Source: Algoriphagus aquimarinus (GTDB lineage Bacteria > Bacteroidota > Bacteroidia > Cytophagales > Cyclobacteriaceae). Taken from it: DNA of 64,000 nucleotides. Shown piece by piece: positions 29,038 through 37,693 of the stretch. Within the stretch, counting starts at the first letter, position 1. Every line of letters starts with the position of its first letter. A program made the translations under genes and the position numbers. Under the pieces are notes generated by a model. It was not told the DNA's origin, searched no databases, and saw only the letters and a program-made list of their open reading frames with translations. The stretch is from NCBI RefSeq assembly GCF_007997215.1, contig NZ_VORW01000002.1:62001-126000 (forward strand), given 5' to 3'.

Positions 29038-29372
29038 TTGCAGATTATTATTGTTTAAATCACTGTTTTTGAAGAATTTATTGATGATTGTGTAAAGAAA
29101 TCATTATTTGGTGTCTGTCACTTACTAGAATATCTAGAATTTATTGAAATATGGCAAAAGGAGTAATTGTCCGAATTGTATAAATATTTAAAGTTTTTGG
29201 TTGCGGTAATGAGACTATAAAGCAATTTTACTAAATAGACTTTCAGTAGTTTCTCCTCTGTTTTATTTGGGAAATATTTTAAATAACTAAATTTCAATTG
29301 TTTAAAGAGGTAGAAGTCAATATAAATAGTAAATTAGTTTCTTTATAATTTTTAAAAATCGTTCCAAAGCCT
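29016..29372. other. AT-rich region between hppA and the HD gene
   Basis: Apart from the hppA promoter, I see no gene, hairpin or repeat in this interval. Confidence 0.5.
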
Positions 29373-29996
29373 GTGGATTTACAACTCAAGAATTTTGAAT
29401 GCACTATTAGAAAATTGTTTGCAGAGCGACTGAATCCTAAAGTTTGCTACCATAATTTAGATCATACTTTATCTATTGTGGCCAAAGTCAATGAAATCGG
29501 ACTGTACTATCAAATGGGTAAAATTGAATTAGAGGATTTGTTTCTTGCCGGCTGGTTGCACGATGTAGGTTATTGGGGTGGAGTTGCGCTGGACCATGAG
29601 AAAAGGGGAGCTGATTTTGCTAGAGATTTTTTGCCCAAGTTTAAGATATCAGAAAATAGAATAGAAGCCATTTGCAAAGCTATACTCGCTACGAAAGTCC
29701 CACAACAACCTAAGAGTCTCATGGATTCTATAATTTGCGATGCGGACCTTTATCATCTAAGTTCAGACCAATGCTATGCTCAAACCTTACTTTTGATGAA
29801 AGAAAATGAGCAACTGAATGACAGACCTGTTGTGCTTTTGGATTGGCTGCAAAACAGTGAGAAATTCATGGAAAACCATCACTATCATACTGATTATGCC
29901 CTCAAATTTTATCAGACGGGCAAGAATGAAAATTTGATATTTCTACAATCCAAAATAGAAGAATTAGAAAAGGTAGAGATGAAATCCTCTCAGTAG
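29373..29996 (+). CDS. HD-domain metal-dependent phosphohydrolase
   Basis: 207 residues from a GTG start. The metal-binding pattern is visible: His in CYHNLDHTLSIV near residue 28-31, the HD pair in GWLHDVGYWGG near 62, and the later Asp in SIICDADLYHLSS near 128. HD proteins cleave phosphate esters, often nucleotides. The substrate is not known. The 3' end overlaps the convergent beta-lactamase-fold gene by 7 bases. Confidence 0.85.
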   Translation: MDLQLKNFECTIRKLFAERLNPKVCYHNLDHTLSIVAKVNEIGLYYQMGKIELEDLFLAGWLHDVGYWGGVALDHEKRGADFARDFLPKFKISENRIEAICKAILATKVPQQPKSLMDSIICDADLYHLSSDQCYAQTLLLMKENEQLNDRPVVLLDWLQNSEKFMENHHYHTDYALKFYQTGKNENLIFLQSKIEELEKVEMKSSQ

Positions 29997-30925
29997 GGCA
30001 GTCCTTCCAGGTATTTTTCAAAACCCTCCGGTTGCTGATAGGACTGATTTGGGTTGAAATGATTCCAGATCAGATTTGATATTTTTCGGGTCATTACCCA
30101 TGCTTCATTATCATATCCCCAGCTTTTATCTTCATTATTATCAGTGAAAATAGCACACACATAATCTCCCTGAGGTGAATTCACCAGAAACACTTCTGAC
30201 CTAGATGCATTGACCATTCCTTGTTTGCTGGCGACATTTACTCCTGCAGGAATTCCTGATAGTGCGTAGTCAGTGTAAAAAGTGTTAGATAACAAACGAT
30301 ACATCTGCTCTGATGCTGCTGTGCTGATCAATTCTCGATTATTTAATTTGATGAAGATATCAGCTATCTCTCTTGGGGTTGTCTGACCCCAGCCATACTT
30401 TTCCCAGATGCTTTCTCTGCCAACTGTCCGGCTGTTAACGCGTGTATTTTGGTATCCTATTCTATCCATCAATTCGTTGATTTCAGCACCTCCGCCGGCT
30501 AGTGATTGATTCCAAAGAGATGTGGTATTGTCAGAATAACTGAGCATTAAAGCAATCAAAGTGCTTAAGTCTGTTTGGGTAGAATCCTTAAAAAACTGCA
30601 TGATTCCTGACCCACCGTATCTAATAGAATCCCGATATATCAATGGTTCTCTGTAATGTAATTCCTCTTTTTCAATCTTGTCAAATATGCCTAAGAGAAT
30701 AGGGATTTTGACAATACTGGCAGTGGGGTAAATCGTATCTGCATTAATTTCCACTGTAGCTCCTGACTGTAGGTTTTGGATATAGATCCCTACATCTCCA
30801 TGAAATGACTCCGTGAGCACGCTGATAGATGACTCTAATTTTTTGTCAGTTTTCACTTGAGCGAGTATGCTATTGAAGCATATCAATGTTAAAATCAATA
30901 AAATAGGCCAGCTTTTAGAAAACAT
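29990..30925 (-). CDS. Class A beta-lactamase-fold serine hydrolase (beta-lactamase2 family)
   Basis: 311 residues with a signal peptide (to about 22, NSILAQ). The SxxK motif is S70-I-V-K73, SDN is residues 131-133 (SYSDNTTSLWN), and KQG at 234-236 replaces the usual KTG. The omega-loop motif ExxLN of true class A enzymes is not visible; the corresponding stretch reads VGRESIWEKYGWGQTTP. It may be a carboxypeptidase-like or slow beta-lactam-binding enzyme rather than a resistance enzyme. It is a single gene in the periplasm. Confidence 0.82.
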   Translation of the reverse strand: MFSKSWPILLILTLICFNSILAQVKTDKKLESSISVLTESFHGDVGIYIQNLQSGATVEINADTIYPTASIVKIPILLGIFDKIEKEELHYREPLIYRDSIRYGGSGIMQFFKDSTQTDLSTLIALMLSYSDNTTSLWNQSLAGGGAEINELMDRIGYQNTRVNSRTVGRESIWEKYGWGQTTPREIADIFIKLNNRELISTAASEQMYRLLSNTFYTDYALSGIPAGVNVASKQGMVNASRSEVFLVNSPQGDYVCAIFTDNNEDKSWGYDNEAWVMTRKISNLIWNHFNPNQSYQQPEGFEKYLEGLPY

Positions 30926-31059
30926 AATTTGAAGTGTTTAGGCTTTAAATATGTGAAATTCTAAGGGCTAATAACAAGGAAATAAAGCATTGAATTTAAA
31001 ATTTCCTACATTTTGAGTTGCAAATAGAAGTTGAATACCCTTTTTGCCGTGTTAAAGTC

Positions 31060-31275
31060 TTAGCTAAACTGTAGGAATTCTTTTCCCTGTGAGTCGCTGC
31101 CAAGTGCTGCAGTTCCCATAGATCCGGCTGAATTTTGATCCACAAAGGTTCCACTACGTAATACATTCAATGCACCAGTGGGACGAGTTGGGTCAATGGT
31201 TACCTGATCCTTGTCGTCAGCACATGAGACTAATCCTAAAAAGCCAACATAAAAGATAATTAATACTTCACTCAT
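31060..31275 (-). pseudogene. Truncated DM13-like lipoprotein
   Basis: 71 residues with a lipoprotein signal (GFLGLVSCADDKD) and the start of a DM13-like domain (SGTFVDQNSAGSMGTAALGS, DSQGKEFLQFS). DM13 domains are about 100 residues, and this frame ends where the domain would enter its core. The same frame resumes after the TAA with DFNTA, resembling the D-F-x-T that follows in relatives, and then decays. I read it as a gene broken by a nonsense change and further damage. A real short lipoprotein is possible. Confidence 0.5.
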
Positions 31276-31387
31276 GATATTGAGATTTTGGTTGATCCAA
31301 AATTACCCTTAGGATATCACAAAAAAGTCACGAAAGAGTAACCAATTTATACCTGAGGTTCTTTTCTTTGGGGAGAAAAAAAAGGAA

Positions 31388-31681
31388 ATGGCACAAGACG
31401 ATAAGAAAATTGCTGATTTTTTGGAATCAGAAGATAAGGTCAACGAATACACTCCTATACTGAAGGCACTTTGGTATGATGGAAATGGTGACTGGGAAAA
31501 AGCACATGATCAAGTGGACAGTATGGATGGTAAGGATGCTGCTAGAATCCATGCTTATCTCCATAGAAAGGAAGGTGATCAATGGAATGCTGATTACTGG
31601 TATAGAAGAGCTGGGGCTTCACGGCCAGAGTTAACCTTAGAAGAGGAGTGGAAAATGTTACTTACCCAATTTTTACTTTAG
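31388..31681 (+). CDS. Conserved small hypothetical protein
   Basis: 97 residues, soluble, acidic at the N-terminus. The body DWEKAHDQVDSMDGKDAARI and HAYLHRKEGDQWNADYWYRR is a pattern I recognise from conserved Bacteroidetes proteins of unknown function. The many Trp, Tyr and His residues in that block suggest a ligand- or metal-binding site (inference). It is a lone gene, 120 bases before the Cys-rich protein. Confidence 0.75.
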   Translation: MAQDDKKIADFLESEDKVNEYTPILKALWYDGNGDWEKAHDQVDSMDGKDAARIHAYLHRKEGDQWNADYWYRRAGASRPELTLEEEWKMLLTQFLL

Positions 31682-31765
31682 TTATTCCATGTTTTTGGCG
31701 AAAATTTTTAGTTAAATCCTAATAAATACCCTGTATAGGGTATGTTTTCATGAGTGTTTGGTTGG

Positions 31766-31773
31766 TACTTTTG
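31766..31773 (+). promoter_or_regulatory. Promoter -7 element for the Cys-rich small protein
   Basis: TACTTTTG is a full TAnnTTTG match ending 27 bases before the ATG at 31801. A T-rich -33 region (TTTT at 31745-31748) is weak. Confidence 0.5.
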
Positions 31774-31800
31774 AATAAGTAATAACCTATAAGCATTGCT

Positions 31801-32025
31801 ATGAAATTCTTCTATTTAGCATCCAATCCAAACGATAATGGTTTACATGAAGTACACGATCGTGATTGTGAACATATACCCACCACCTATGATCGAGACT
31901 ATTTAGGTCCATTCAATACAGGTAATGAAGCAATGAGAAAGGCAATGACACTAAAGAAGAAGGTAGGGTTGTGTGAGAATTGCTGTAAATCGGAAAATAA
32001 GCCTCCTATTTTTAGCATAAAATGA
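31801..32025 (+). CDS. Small Cys/His protein, probable zinc-binding
   Basis: 74 residues. The layout is H-x5-C-x2-I-P, then YLGPFNTGNEAMRKAM, then CENCCKS. Similar spacing (His/Cys, an LG-x-F turn, an A-rich helix and a C-x2-C-C end) occurs in small zinc-knuckle-like proteins and as a tail domain in some bacterial nucleases and hypothetical proteins; that similarity is from memory of the pattern. It carries its own promoter match. No operon partner is evident. Confidence 0.65.
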   Translation: MKFFYLASNPNDNGLHEVHDRDCEHIPTTYDRDYLGPFNTGNEAMRKAMTLKKKVGLCENCCKSENKPPIFSIK

Positions 32026-32033
32026 AACCAAGA

Positions 32034-32283
32034 TTATTTCTGGTCTCTATCCAATTTAAAAATTGAAGTAGGGGTAGTATATTGGTAGTCAGCGTTTAAT
32101 TGCTCTTTGTAAAGTAAATTTTTATTGACTCTTAAATTACCCAAAGTCGTTAGTTTTTTGAGAATTATGATCTCCCATGAACTTTCATTTTGGCCTCGCA
32201 GAGATATCTCTAGTGAGGTTATTTATTTCTACTAGGGGAAACGATTGGGTTATATATTGATATGAAATGTGACCATCTTTCAT
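32034..32283 (-). pseudogene. Possible frameshifted small gene
   Basis: From ATG 32283 one frame reads MKDGHISYQYITQSFPLVEI then NNLTRDISARPK and stops. In the next frame the text continues as TSLEISLRGQNESSWEIIIL, KKLTTLGNLRVNKNLLYKEQ and LNADYQYTTPTSIFKLDRDQ, ending at TAA 32034. The two frames join near 32213 into one protein-like sequence of about 83 residues. Both have coding-like composition, but I know no homologue. Treat as a tentative decayed gene. Confidence 0.35.
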
Positions 32284-32395
32284 TTTTGTTTAGTTGGACA
32301 TGTGTTTGTCTTTCTGGCTATTCGTAAATTAATTTGAGTTATCTTAATTGCTTTCTATTGCATGCCTTATCATGAAGCCACTTAGAATTTTCATT

Positions 32396-33166
32396 ATGAG
32401 ATTACTAATCATCTCCATCTTTTTCCTTATGACTCTTCCTTCCTTTGCACAACTTCAACCAGTTAAATCTGGGGTATTCCATTGGAATGATCTTGAAGCC
32501 AAATCTAATGGAGACAGACAAGGGAGAGCAATCCTCGAGGGTGTTTCTCCACATTTCGAATACTTAGAGATGCATGCTACGACTCAAGCTGTAGGAGCAC
32601 AAGCTAGTGCTGCTCATGCCAATGAGAATATGGAGGAACTTATCATTGTCAAAGAAGGGGTTATGAAGGTGACAATAGATGGGATGAGCTCTATTCTAGG
32701 AACTAATGGTGTGATTTCATTGATGCCGCAGCAGATGCATTCTATGCAAAATGTAGGCGACAAACCTCTTACTTATTATGTAATTAGATATCGATCTAAG
32801 AAGCCTATGAAGTTAGAAAGAGGCATCGCTTCGGGTGGATCTTTGATGATAAATTCAGACTCGTTAGTATTCAAACCTAACGATAATGGAGGCAGCCGTG
32901 CCTATTTTGATAGAGCTACAGCGATGTGTGAGCGACTTGAAATGCACGTGACAACTTTAACTAAAATAGGACCAAGTCACGAACCCCATGCCCATGATGA
33001 AACTGAGATTATTCTTATGATTTCAGGAGAAACAGCAATGCATATCGATGGCGTAGAATATACTGCCACGGCGGGAGACTTTTATTTCGTAGAGTCACAA
33101 TTATTTCATGGTATTCGCAATACCTCTGACCAGTCTTGTTCTTATTTTGCTTTTAAATGGAAGTAA
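32396..33166 (+). CDS. Secreted bicupin protein
   Basis: 256 residues from ATG 32396, which opens a good signal peptide (MRLLIISIFFLMTLPSFAQ); the frame extends 16 codons further upstream. Two cupin domains are seen: one at about 50-130 (HANENMEELIIVKEGVMKV) and one at about 165-255 (HEPHAHDETEIILMISGETA, GDFYFVESQLFHGIRN). The second has the full metal-ligand set H-x-H, E and a late H. Bicupins of this shape include (S)-ureidoglycine aminohydrolase, but the secreted location makes that uncertain. Single gene. Confidence 0.82.
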   Translation: MRLLIISIFFLMTLPSFAQLQPVKSGVFHWNDLEAKSNGDRQGRAILEGVSPHFEYLEMHATTQAVGAQASAAHANENMEELIIVKEGVMKVTIDGMSSILGTNGVISLMPQQMHSMQNVGDKPLTYYVIRYRSKKPMKLERGIASGGSLMINSDSLVFKPNDNGGSRAYFDRATAMCERLEMHVTTLTKIGPSHEPHAHDETEIILMISGETAMHIDGVEYTATAGDFYFVESQLFHGIRNTSDQSCSYFAFKWK

Positions 33167-33402
33167 AACCTTAATAAAGTTTTGGCTAGTCCTGGATAGG
33201 CGTTACAGTTTATAAGGATAAATTTAGAGAGTAGCGAATTTCGACTCGTCTCCATTTTTATTTTTTCAGATTTTTTGTTCCTGATAACTCGTGGCAAATA
33301 ACTTGACCTAACCTAAATTTTTGTAACGCAAACCTAGATCGACCGAAAAAGCATTCTAGGTAGCGGGGAAAAATAATTGGCCTTCTTTATGCAAATCGTG
33401 TT
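33167..33402. other. Intergenic region without a visible gene
   Basis: No convincing reading frame or structured element. A weak GC-richer patch lies near 33190-33260. Confidence 0.4.
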
Positions 33403-33444
33403 TAAACAAAAAAGACACTTACGAAATATTTATCGTAAGTGTCT
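33403..33444 (-). terminator. Terminator downstream of the tRNA gene
   Basis: A 12-bp perfect stem, 33413-33424 with 33433-33444, is followed leftward by TTTGTTTAAA. Confidence 0.8.
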
Positions 33445-33454
33445 GATTATTGAG

Positions 33455-33528
33455 TGGGCCCACTTGGAATCGAACCAAGCACCTACTGATTATGAGTCAG
33501 TTGCTCTAACCGAATGAGCTATAGGCCC
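33455..33528 (-). tRNA. tRNA-Met (CAU), possibly tRNA-Ile2
   Basis: 74 bases fold as a cloverleaf on the leftward strand. The acceptor arm is GGGCCTA with TGGGCCC, the D arm contains TAGCTCATTCGGTTAGAGCA, the anticodon arm is ACTGA-CTCATAA-TCAGT with anticodon CAT, and the T arm is CTTGG-TTCGATT-CCAAG. The discriminator is A and CCA is not encoded. The G1-C72 pair rules out a typical initiator. CAU could be elongator Met or lysidine-modified Ile2; Met is favoured. Confidence 0.95.
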
Positions 33529-33631
33529 GTTACTCTTAAAACTTCCAGTTTTAGCTCGTATTCGCTATAAACCTTGGTTTTGGGAGTGCAATGTTACATA
33601 TTTGAATGCAAATACACAACCCATATTTCGA

Positions 33632-34261
33632 ATGAAAAATGCACCGGATGCAGACTTTTTGATTTTTGATTTAGGCAATGTCATCGTTGATATAGATTAT
33701 CAGAAAGCATTGCAGCGTATCAAACAGGAAATATCTTCGGAGTTTCATGATAAGCTAGATGGCTTTTATCTCACTGATTTTCACAAGGATTATGAGGTAG
33801 GAAGAATAAATTCTGCTGCTTTTAGAGACGAGGTCAGAAGCTATTTTCAGCAAGAATGGAAGGATGAAAAAGTGGATGAATTATGGAATGATTTGTTGCT
33901 TAAAATTCCTGTAGAAAGGCTAGAATTAATTTCAAAATTGAGAGAAAAATATCAAGTTGGCGTTTTGAGCAATACCAATTTGATACATATTCATGCTGTA
34001 AATAGAATTTTGAAGGAAGACCATAGTCTTGAAAACTTCGATCCAATCTTTGACTGGGTATTTTTAAGTCATGAAATGGGACTATCTAAGCCTTCTCCTG
34101 AGATCTACGAAAAAATGCTAGTTGATCTTGGAACATCTGGTGATCGTGTGATTTTCTTTGATGATTTGATAGCCAATGTGGAAGGTGCTAAAGCAGTAGG
34201 TATTCAGGCGGTACATGTGACGGGCCCTGAAGTTATTTTCGATTATTTTAAGAATGTATAG
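33632..34261 (+). CDS. HAD-superfamily phosphatase, YihX-like
   Basis: 209 residues from ATG 33632; a TTG at 33602 would add 10 residues. The nucleophile motif FLIFDLGNVIVDIDYQKAL closely follows E. coli YihX (alpha-glucose-1-phosphate phosphatase). Motif II is VGVLSNTN, the motif III lysine is in GLSKPSPEIY, and motif IV is VIFFDDLIANVEGA. The substrate could be a sugar phosphate or another small phosphoester. Its end overlaps the M50 protease gene by 8 bases, so both are translated from one message. Confidence 0.9.
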   Translation: MKNAPDADFLIFDLGNVIVDIDYQKALQRIKQEISSEFHDKLDGFYLTDFHKDYEVGRINSAAFRDEVRSYFQQEWKDEKVDELWNDLLLKIPVERLELISKLREKYQVGVLSNTNLIHIHAVNRILKEDHSLENFDPIFDWVFLSHEMGLSKPSPEIYEKMLVDLGTSGDRVIFFDDLIANVEGAKAVGIQAVHVTGPEVIFDYFKNV

Positions 34262-35378
34262 TAAAAAAGAATACCTCCGTCACGGAATCCTATTTCTCGC
34301 TACCCTTATTTCCACCACTCTTGCCGGAGCAGAGTGGGTATATGGGAAGTCAGTTTTGGGAGAAGGGGAGAGCCTCCTTACTTGGGAGTATTTCTGGATG
34401 TCAATGGCCTTCTCTGTACCTTTTATAGGGATTTTGCTTATTCACGAGTTGGGACATTTTTTTACGGCTATTTATCATAAGGTGAAGTGCACCCTTCCAT
34501 TTTTCATTCCTGGCTGGTTGGGGTTTATAGGGATTCCAACCATAGGGACATTCGGTGCAGTGATTCAGATGAAAGGTTTTGTAAACAGCCGAAATAAATT
34601 CTTTGACATAGGTGTGGCAGGGCCATTAGCTGGATTTATTATTGCATTGCTAGTGCTAATTTATGGATTCACTACGCTGCCTGAGGCTGATTATATTTAT
34701 GCCATACATCCTGAGTATGCAGACGTTGATTTTCAAGGATATGAAGAAGGGGCTCTAGATTTTGAACTTGGAAACAATTTGCTTTTCTGGGGGCTTGGAG
34801 AGGTTTTCGCTGACCCTGATCGCATGCCAGCCATGTCTGAAGTAATTCATTACCCGTATCTATTTGCTGGCTTTCTCGCGTTATTTTTCACTGCGCTAAA
34901 TCTTCTCCCTATTGGTCAGTTGGATGGTGGGCATGTCATTTTCGGCCTTTTTCCGAAGCGTCACAGAGAGATCTCGCTGGTGGCTTACATTCTGTTTATA
35001 GGCTATGCGGGATTGGGAATGATCAGCCCATATTCGGCTATGGAAGATCTAATGCTATGGATTCCATTGTATGTAGGCTTCCTGTTCATTTGCTTTACTA
35101 AATCAGGACTCAGTTTAAAGAATAGGATTACACTCATATTATCTATTGCGGCGGCTCAATATGCTGTAGCTTTCGTGATTCCAAACGTTCACGGATACCA
35201 AGGGTGGTTATTTTACGGCTTTTTGCTGGGTAGGATAATGGGCCTGAGACATCCAGAAGTTTCTGGCTTTCATGAGTTGGATACCAAAAGGAAAGCGCTG
35301 GGTATACTAGCCATTGTGGTTTTTATCCTTTGTTTTTCACCAGAGCCATTCATATTTACAGAAGATTCGAGCTTCTAA
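34254..35378 (+). CDS. Site-2-type intramembrane zinc metalloprotease (M50)
   Basis: 374 residues with six or more membrane helices. The metal motif HELGH lies near residue 64 (LLIHELGHFFTAIYHK) and the distal ligand in NLLPIGQLDGGHVIFGLFP near 225. It lacks a PDZ domain, unlike RseP, and resembles the plant EGY/bacterial soluble-region type. Such enzymes cut membrane-anchored regulators. The partner is unknown; the ECF systems elsewhere in the window are possible but unsupported targets. Coupled to the HAD gene by an 8-base overlap. Confidence 0.88.
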   Translation: MYSKKEYLRHGILFLATLISTTLAGAEWVYGKSVLGEGESLLTWEYFWMSMAFSVPFIGILLIHELGHFFTAIYHKVKCTLPFFIPGWLGFIGIPTIGTFGAVIQMKGFVNSRNKFFDIGVAGPLAGFIIALLVLIYGFTTLPEADYIYAIHPEYADVDFQGYEEGALDFELGNNLLFWGLGEVFADPDRMPAMSEVIHYPYLFAGFLALFFTALNLLPIGQLDGGHVIFGLFPKRHREISLVAYILFIGYAGLGMISPYSAMEDLMLWIPLYVGFLFICFTKSGLSLKNRITLILSIAAAQYAVAFVIPNVHGYQGWLFYGFLLGRIMGLRHPEVSGFHELDTKRKALGILAIVVFILCFSPEPFIFTEDSSF

Positions 35379-35510
35379 CTGTATAGGGGATTCTAAAAGA
35401 GAAGGATTGGAAAAATGGCCTTCAAATCCAACTGAAGCAGGATAATACAAAGCTGTACAATCTGTATCGGGACTTTGTGTAGTCAGCGGTTAAAAAGTTT
35501 AAGAAGGCAT

Positions 35511-35532
35511 AAAAAAACTCCCCGAAGGGAGT
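35511..35532 (-). terminator. Terminator of the PASTA/T9SS/rhodanese operon
   Basis: ACTCCC (35517-35522) pairs with GGGAGT (35527-35532) over a CGAA loop. Leftward it runs into a T tract (35511-35517). Confidence 0.75.
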
Positions 35533-35551
35533 CTGTTCTAAAAGGAGTTCC

Positions 35552-35848
35552 TTATAAGTTTCTGTAAGCTAAAATGCCGCCTGTTGTATTTCGGACTTTC
35601 GAAAATCCTTTGGTCTCCAGGAATTTCTTTGCATTCATGCTTCTGGCGCCAGAACGACAATGAACTACTATTTCAGTGTCTTTATAATCTTCTAGCTCCT
35701 CAAGCCTAGTAGGTAAATCTGCCAACGGGATATTTTTAGCTCCCAAATTGTCATCCTCGTATTCCCATTCTTCACGAACGTCAAGAAACACGAATTTTTC
35801 ATTTTTATCCAATCTGGATTTCAGGTCTTCTACAGTTATATCTTCCAT
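35552..35848 (-). CDS. Rhodanese-like sulfurtransferase
   Basis: 98 residues, a single rhodanese domain. The active-site cysteine is C64 in VVHCRSGARSMNAKKFL, preceded by FLDVREEWEYEDDNLGAKNI. Single-domain rhodaneses carry persulfide sulfur between proteins. No signal peptide, so cytosolic. It starts 4 bases after the T9SS protein stop and is the last gene of a three-gene operon, an unusual partner for a secreted protein. Confidence 0.92.
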   Translation of the reverse strand: MEDITVEDLKSRLDKNEKFVFLDVREEWEYEDDNLGAKNIPLADLPTRLEELEDYKDTEIVVHCRSGARSMNAKKFLETKGFSKVRNTTGGILAYRNL

Positions 35849-35852
35849 ATTA

Positions 35853-37688
35853 TTATTTAACTAAAATTCTGTATGAATGCATCCCGGTTTCTGTACTCAA
35901 GTTGAGAACGTAGACGCCTGGACGCTGTCCAATAAAATTAACAATTTCTCCTTTAGATGAAAGTTGACGCTCAAGAAAAATCTCTCTTCCGAAGGAATCA
36001 AAGATTCTGGCTTGACTAAATCTGCCTTCAAGGTTAAGTAGTGTTTCTACAGGGTTTGGATAAATCAGAATGTTTTCATCTGGTATAGATGCTTCCTCAA
36101 AAGGTACATCTAAACTTACATGTGGTCTGATCATCAGTGATCCATGTACTTCTTCATTTTGAGCCCAAGCACCCACTACATTATAAAATAGCTTATCTCC
36201 AGTATCATTCACCTTATCCAGTCCTACGTGGATGAAGTCATTCGTGTACTGGGCAAAACCTATGTAGAAGTCCCCATCTACTTTTATATTCGTATCCAGA
36301 GAATAGTAAAGAAATTCTTGACCTGCTTCTTTAACAGCGATCAGATCCTCTCTTGTGAAAATTGGATCCTCGTCTAAATCCTTCCAAACTTTGATGTCCA
36401 CAGCTTGATTGGCTTGGCGAGGATTGGTAAAATTGATAGAAATACCTTTGAGGAATACTTCCTGAGGGGTAGTGTATTTTACAGCCAATTGCCCTGCTCG
36501 TTGATTGATTCCAGCTGCATAATCAGCAGAACCATTATCATAAGCAAAATAGTCTAAGAGCGGAAAAGAAGTTCTTACCGTATCGTTCAGTTCATAATTC
36601 ACACTTGAGAAAAAGGTAGTGTCTCCGGATGCTACTTCGTAAAGTAGCCCATCACCAGATGTAATTGAAGAAATGACTTCTAAGGTGGTTTCATTCTTCG
36701 GTACAGGGATTTCCTCGAATTCTCTGCTTCCAAATGCTCTACGTTCCAGTGCGTTTGGAACTGGATTGAAAGGTGTGTTGAGATTGATAGAAGTGGTGGT
36801 CATCGTGGAAGAATCTCTGAGCACGATAGAATATTCCATCGCTCTAAATCGATTTTCCAAGTTATAGAATTCATTTTGAACAGTACTCCAAAGTCCATTT
36901 TGGTTACCTGCTAGAAGTGCAAAAGGATAGGCGCCATAATCTCCGATTCGAAGATCATTTGTTCGGGTAAGACTTCTGTCTTTGTAATCAAGGGCAGTAC
37001 CTGTTCTACCGTCATTTAAATAGATGTAGTCAATCAGCCAGCTATCAAATGGGCCTGATTGTCTCCCTTGGGAAAAGAAGCGGAACTGGAAATCAGCATG
37101 TTGCCAAGCTGGTAGAATCTTAATGATTTCCTGAGTGAAGGCTGTTCTGTTTAGAGCTACTCCACCTAGTTGGCTCCAAATCGTTACCCAACTCCCTTGT
37201 GGATTCAGGATTTGTAAAGTCAACTCATCACTTTCGTCAGGAAGCTCTGCTCTTCCTCCTGCCTGCCAAAAGAAGCTTAAATAAAGACTTTCACTGTTGG
37301 ATGAATTCAGAGAGCTCAAGTCAAATGGCTTTGAAGTTATAAAGTCCGTTTGGCCCTGATCAGTTTGTTTGACAGCGTAAGGATTGCCATTTGCAGCTAC
37401 ACCATCAAGCAGGACCATGCCAATTGAAGGCGCGTTCAAACCTATGGTTTCTGTATAGGAAGCTCCAGATACCGTCCACTTTAGCGTATCTATACCTTGT
37501 GAAAAATCATCCCAAAATGGGAGGATGTTACTTTGTACTATTCGTGCGCTTCGTTCTGCTGAATTGTAACTCTTGATTTTTTGATGTTGAACCGGGGCAA
37601 ACTCCACCAATTGGCCATGAGCCAAAGTCGAGATGAAAAGGGCTAGGACTAGCCCTGTCATTCGAAACATATGGTGTGTTTGGAGCAT
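35853..37688 (-). CDS. Secreted protein with T9SS type A sorting domain
   Basis: 611 residues. A signal peptide (MTGLVLALFISTLAHGQ, with possible starts at residues 1, 7 or 10) leads to a large beta-rich body with no catalytic motif that I recognise. The last 80 residues form a type IX secretion C-terminal domain: YPNPVETLLNLEGRF, then RIFDSFGREIF and GVYVLNLSTETGMHSYRILV. The protein should be exported and anchored or released at the cell surface. It starts 5 bases after the PASTA gene stop. Confidence 0.88.
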   Translation of the reverse strand: MLQTHHMFRMTGLVLALFISTLAHGQLVEFAPVQHQKIKSYNSAERSARIVQSNILPFWDDFSQGIDTLKWTVSGASYTETIGLNAPSIGMVLLDGVAANGNPYAVKQTDQGQTDFITSKPFDLSSLNSSNSESLYLSFFWQAGGRAELPDESDELTLQILNPQGSWVTIWSQLGGVALNRTAFTQEIIKILPAWQHADFQFRFFSQGRQSGPFDSWLIDYIYLNDGRTGTALDYKDRSLTRTNDLRIGDYGAYPFALLAGNQNGLWSTVQNEFYNLENRFRAMEYSIVLRDSSTMTTTSINLNTPFNPVPNALERRAFGSREFEEIPVPKNETTLEVISSITSGDGLLYEVASGDTTFFSSVNYELNDTVRTSFPLLDYFAYDNGSADYAAGINQRAGQLAVKYTTPQEVFLKGISINFTNPRQANQAVDIKVWKDLDEDPIFTREDLIAVKEAGQEFLYYSLDTNIKVDGDFYIGFAQYTNDFIHVGLDKVNDTGDKLFYNVVGAWAQNEEVHGSLMIRPHVSLDVPFEEASIPDENILIYPNPVETLLNLEGRFSQARIFDSFGREIFLERQLSSKGEIVNFIGQRPGVYVLNLSTETGMHSYRILVK

Positions 37689-37693
37689 GTAGC

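Noticed and set aside
29990-30925. Antibiotic-resistance beta-lactamase
   Set aside because: The omega-loop glutamate motif is not visible and there is no mobile context, so the resistance claim is not supported.
33413-33444. Inverted repeat as the end of a mobile element beside the tRNA
   Set aside because: It is a normal hairpin plus T tract just downstream of the tRNA, with no integrase gene or duplicated tRNA end nearby.
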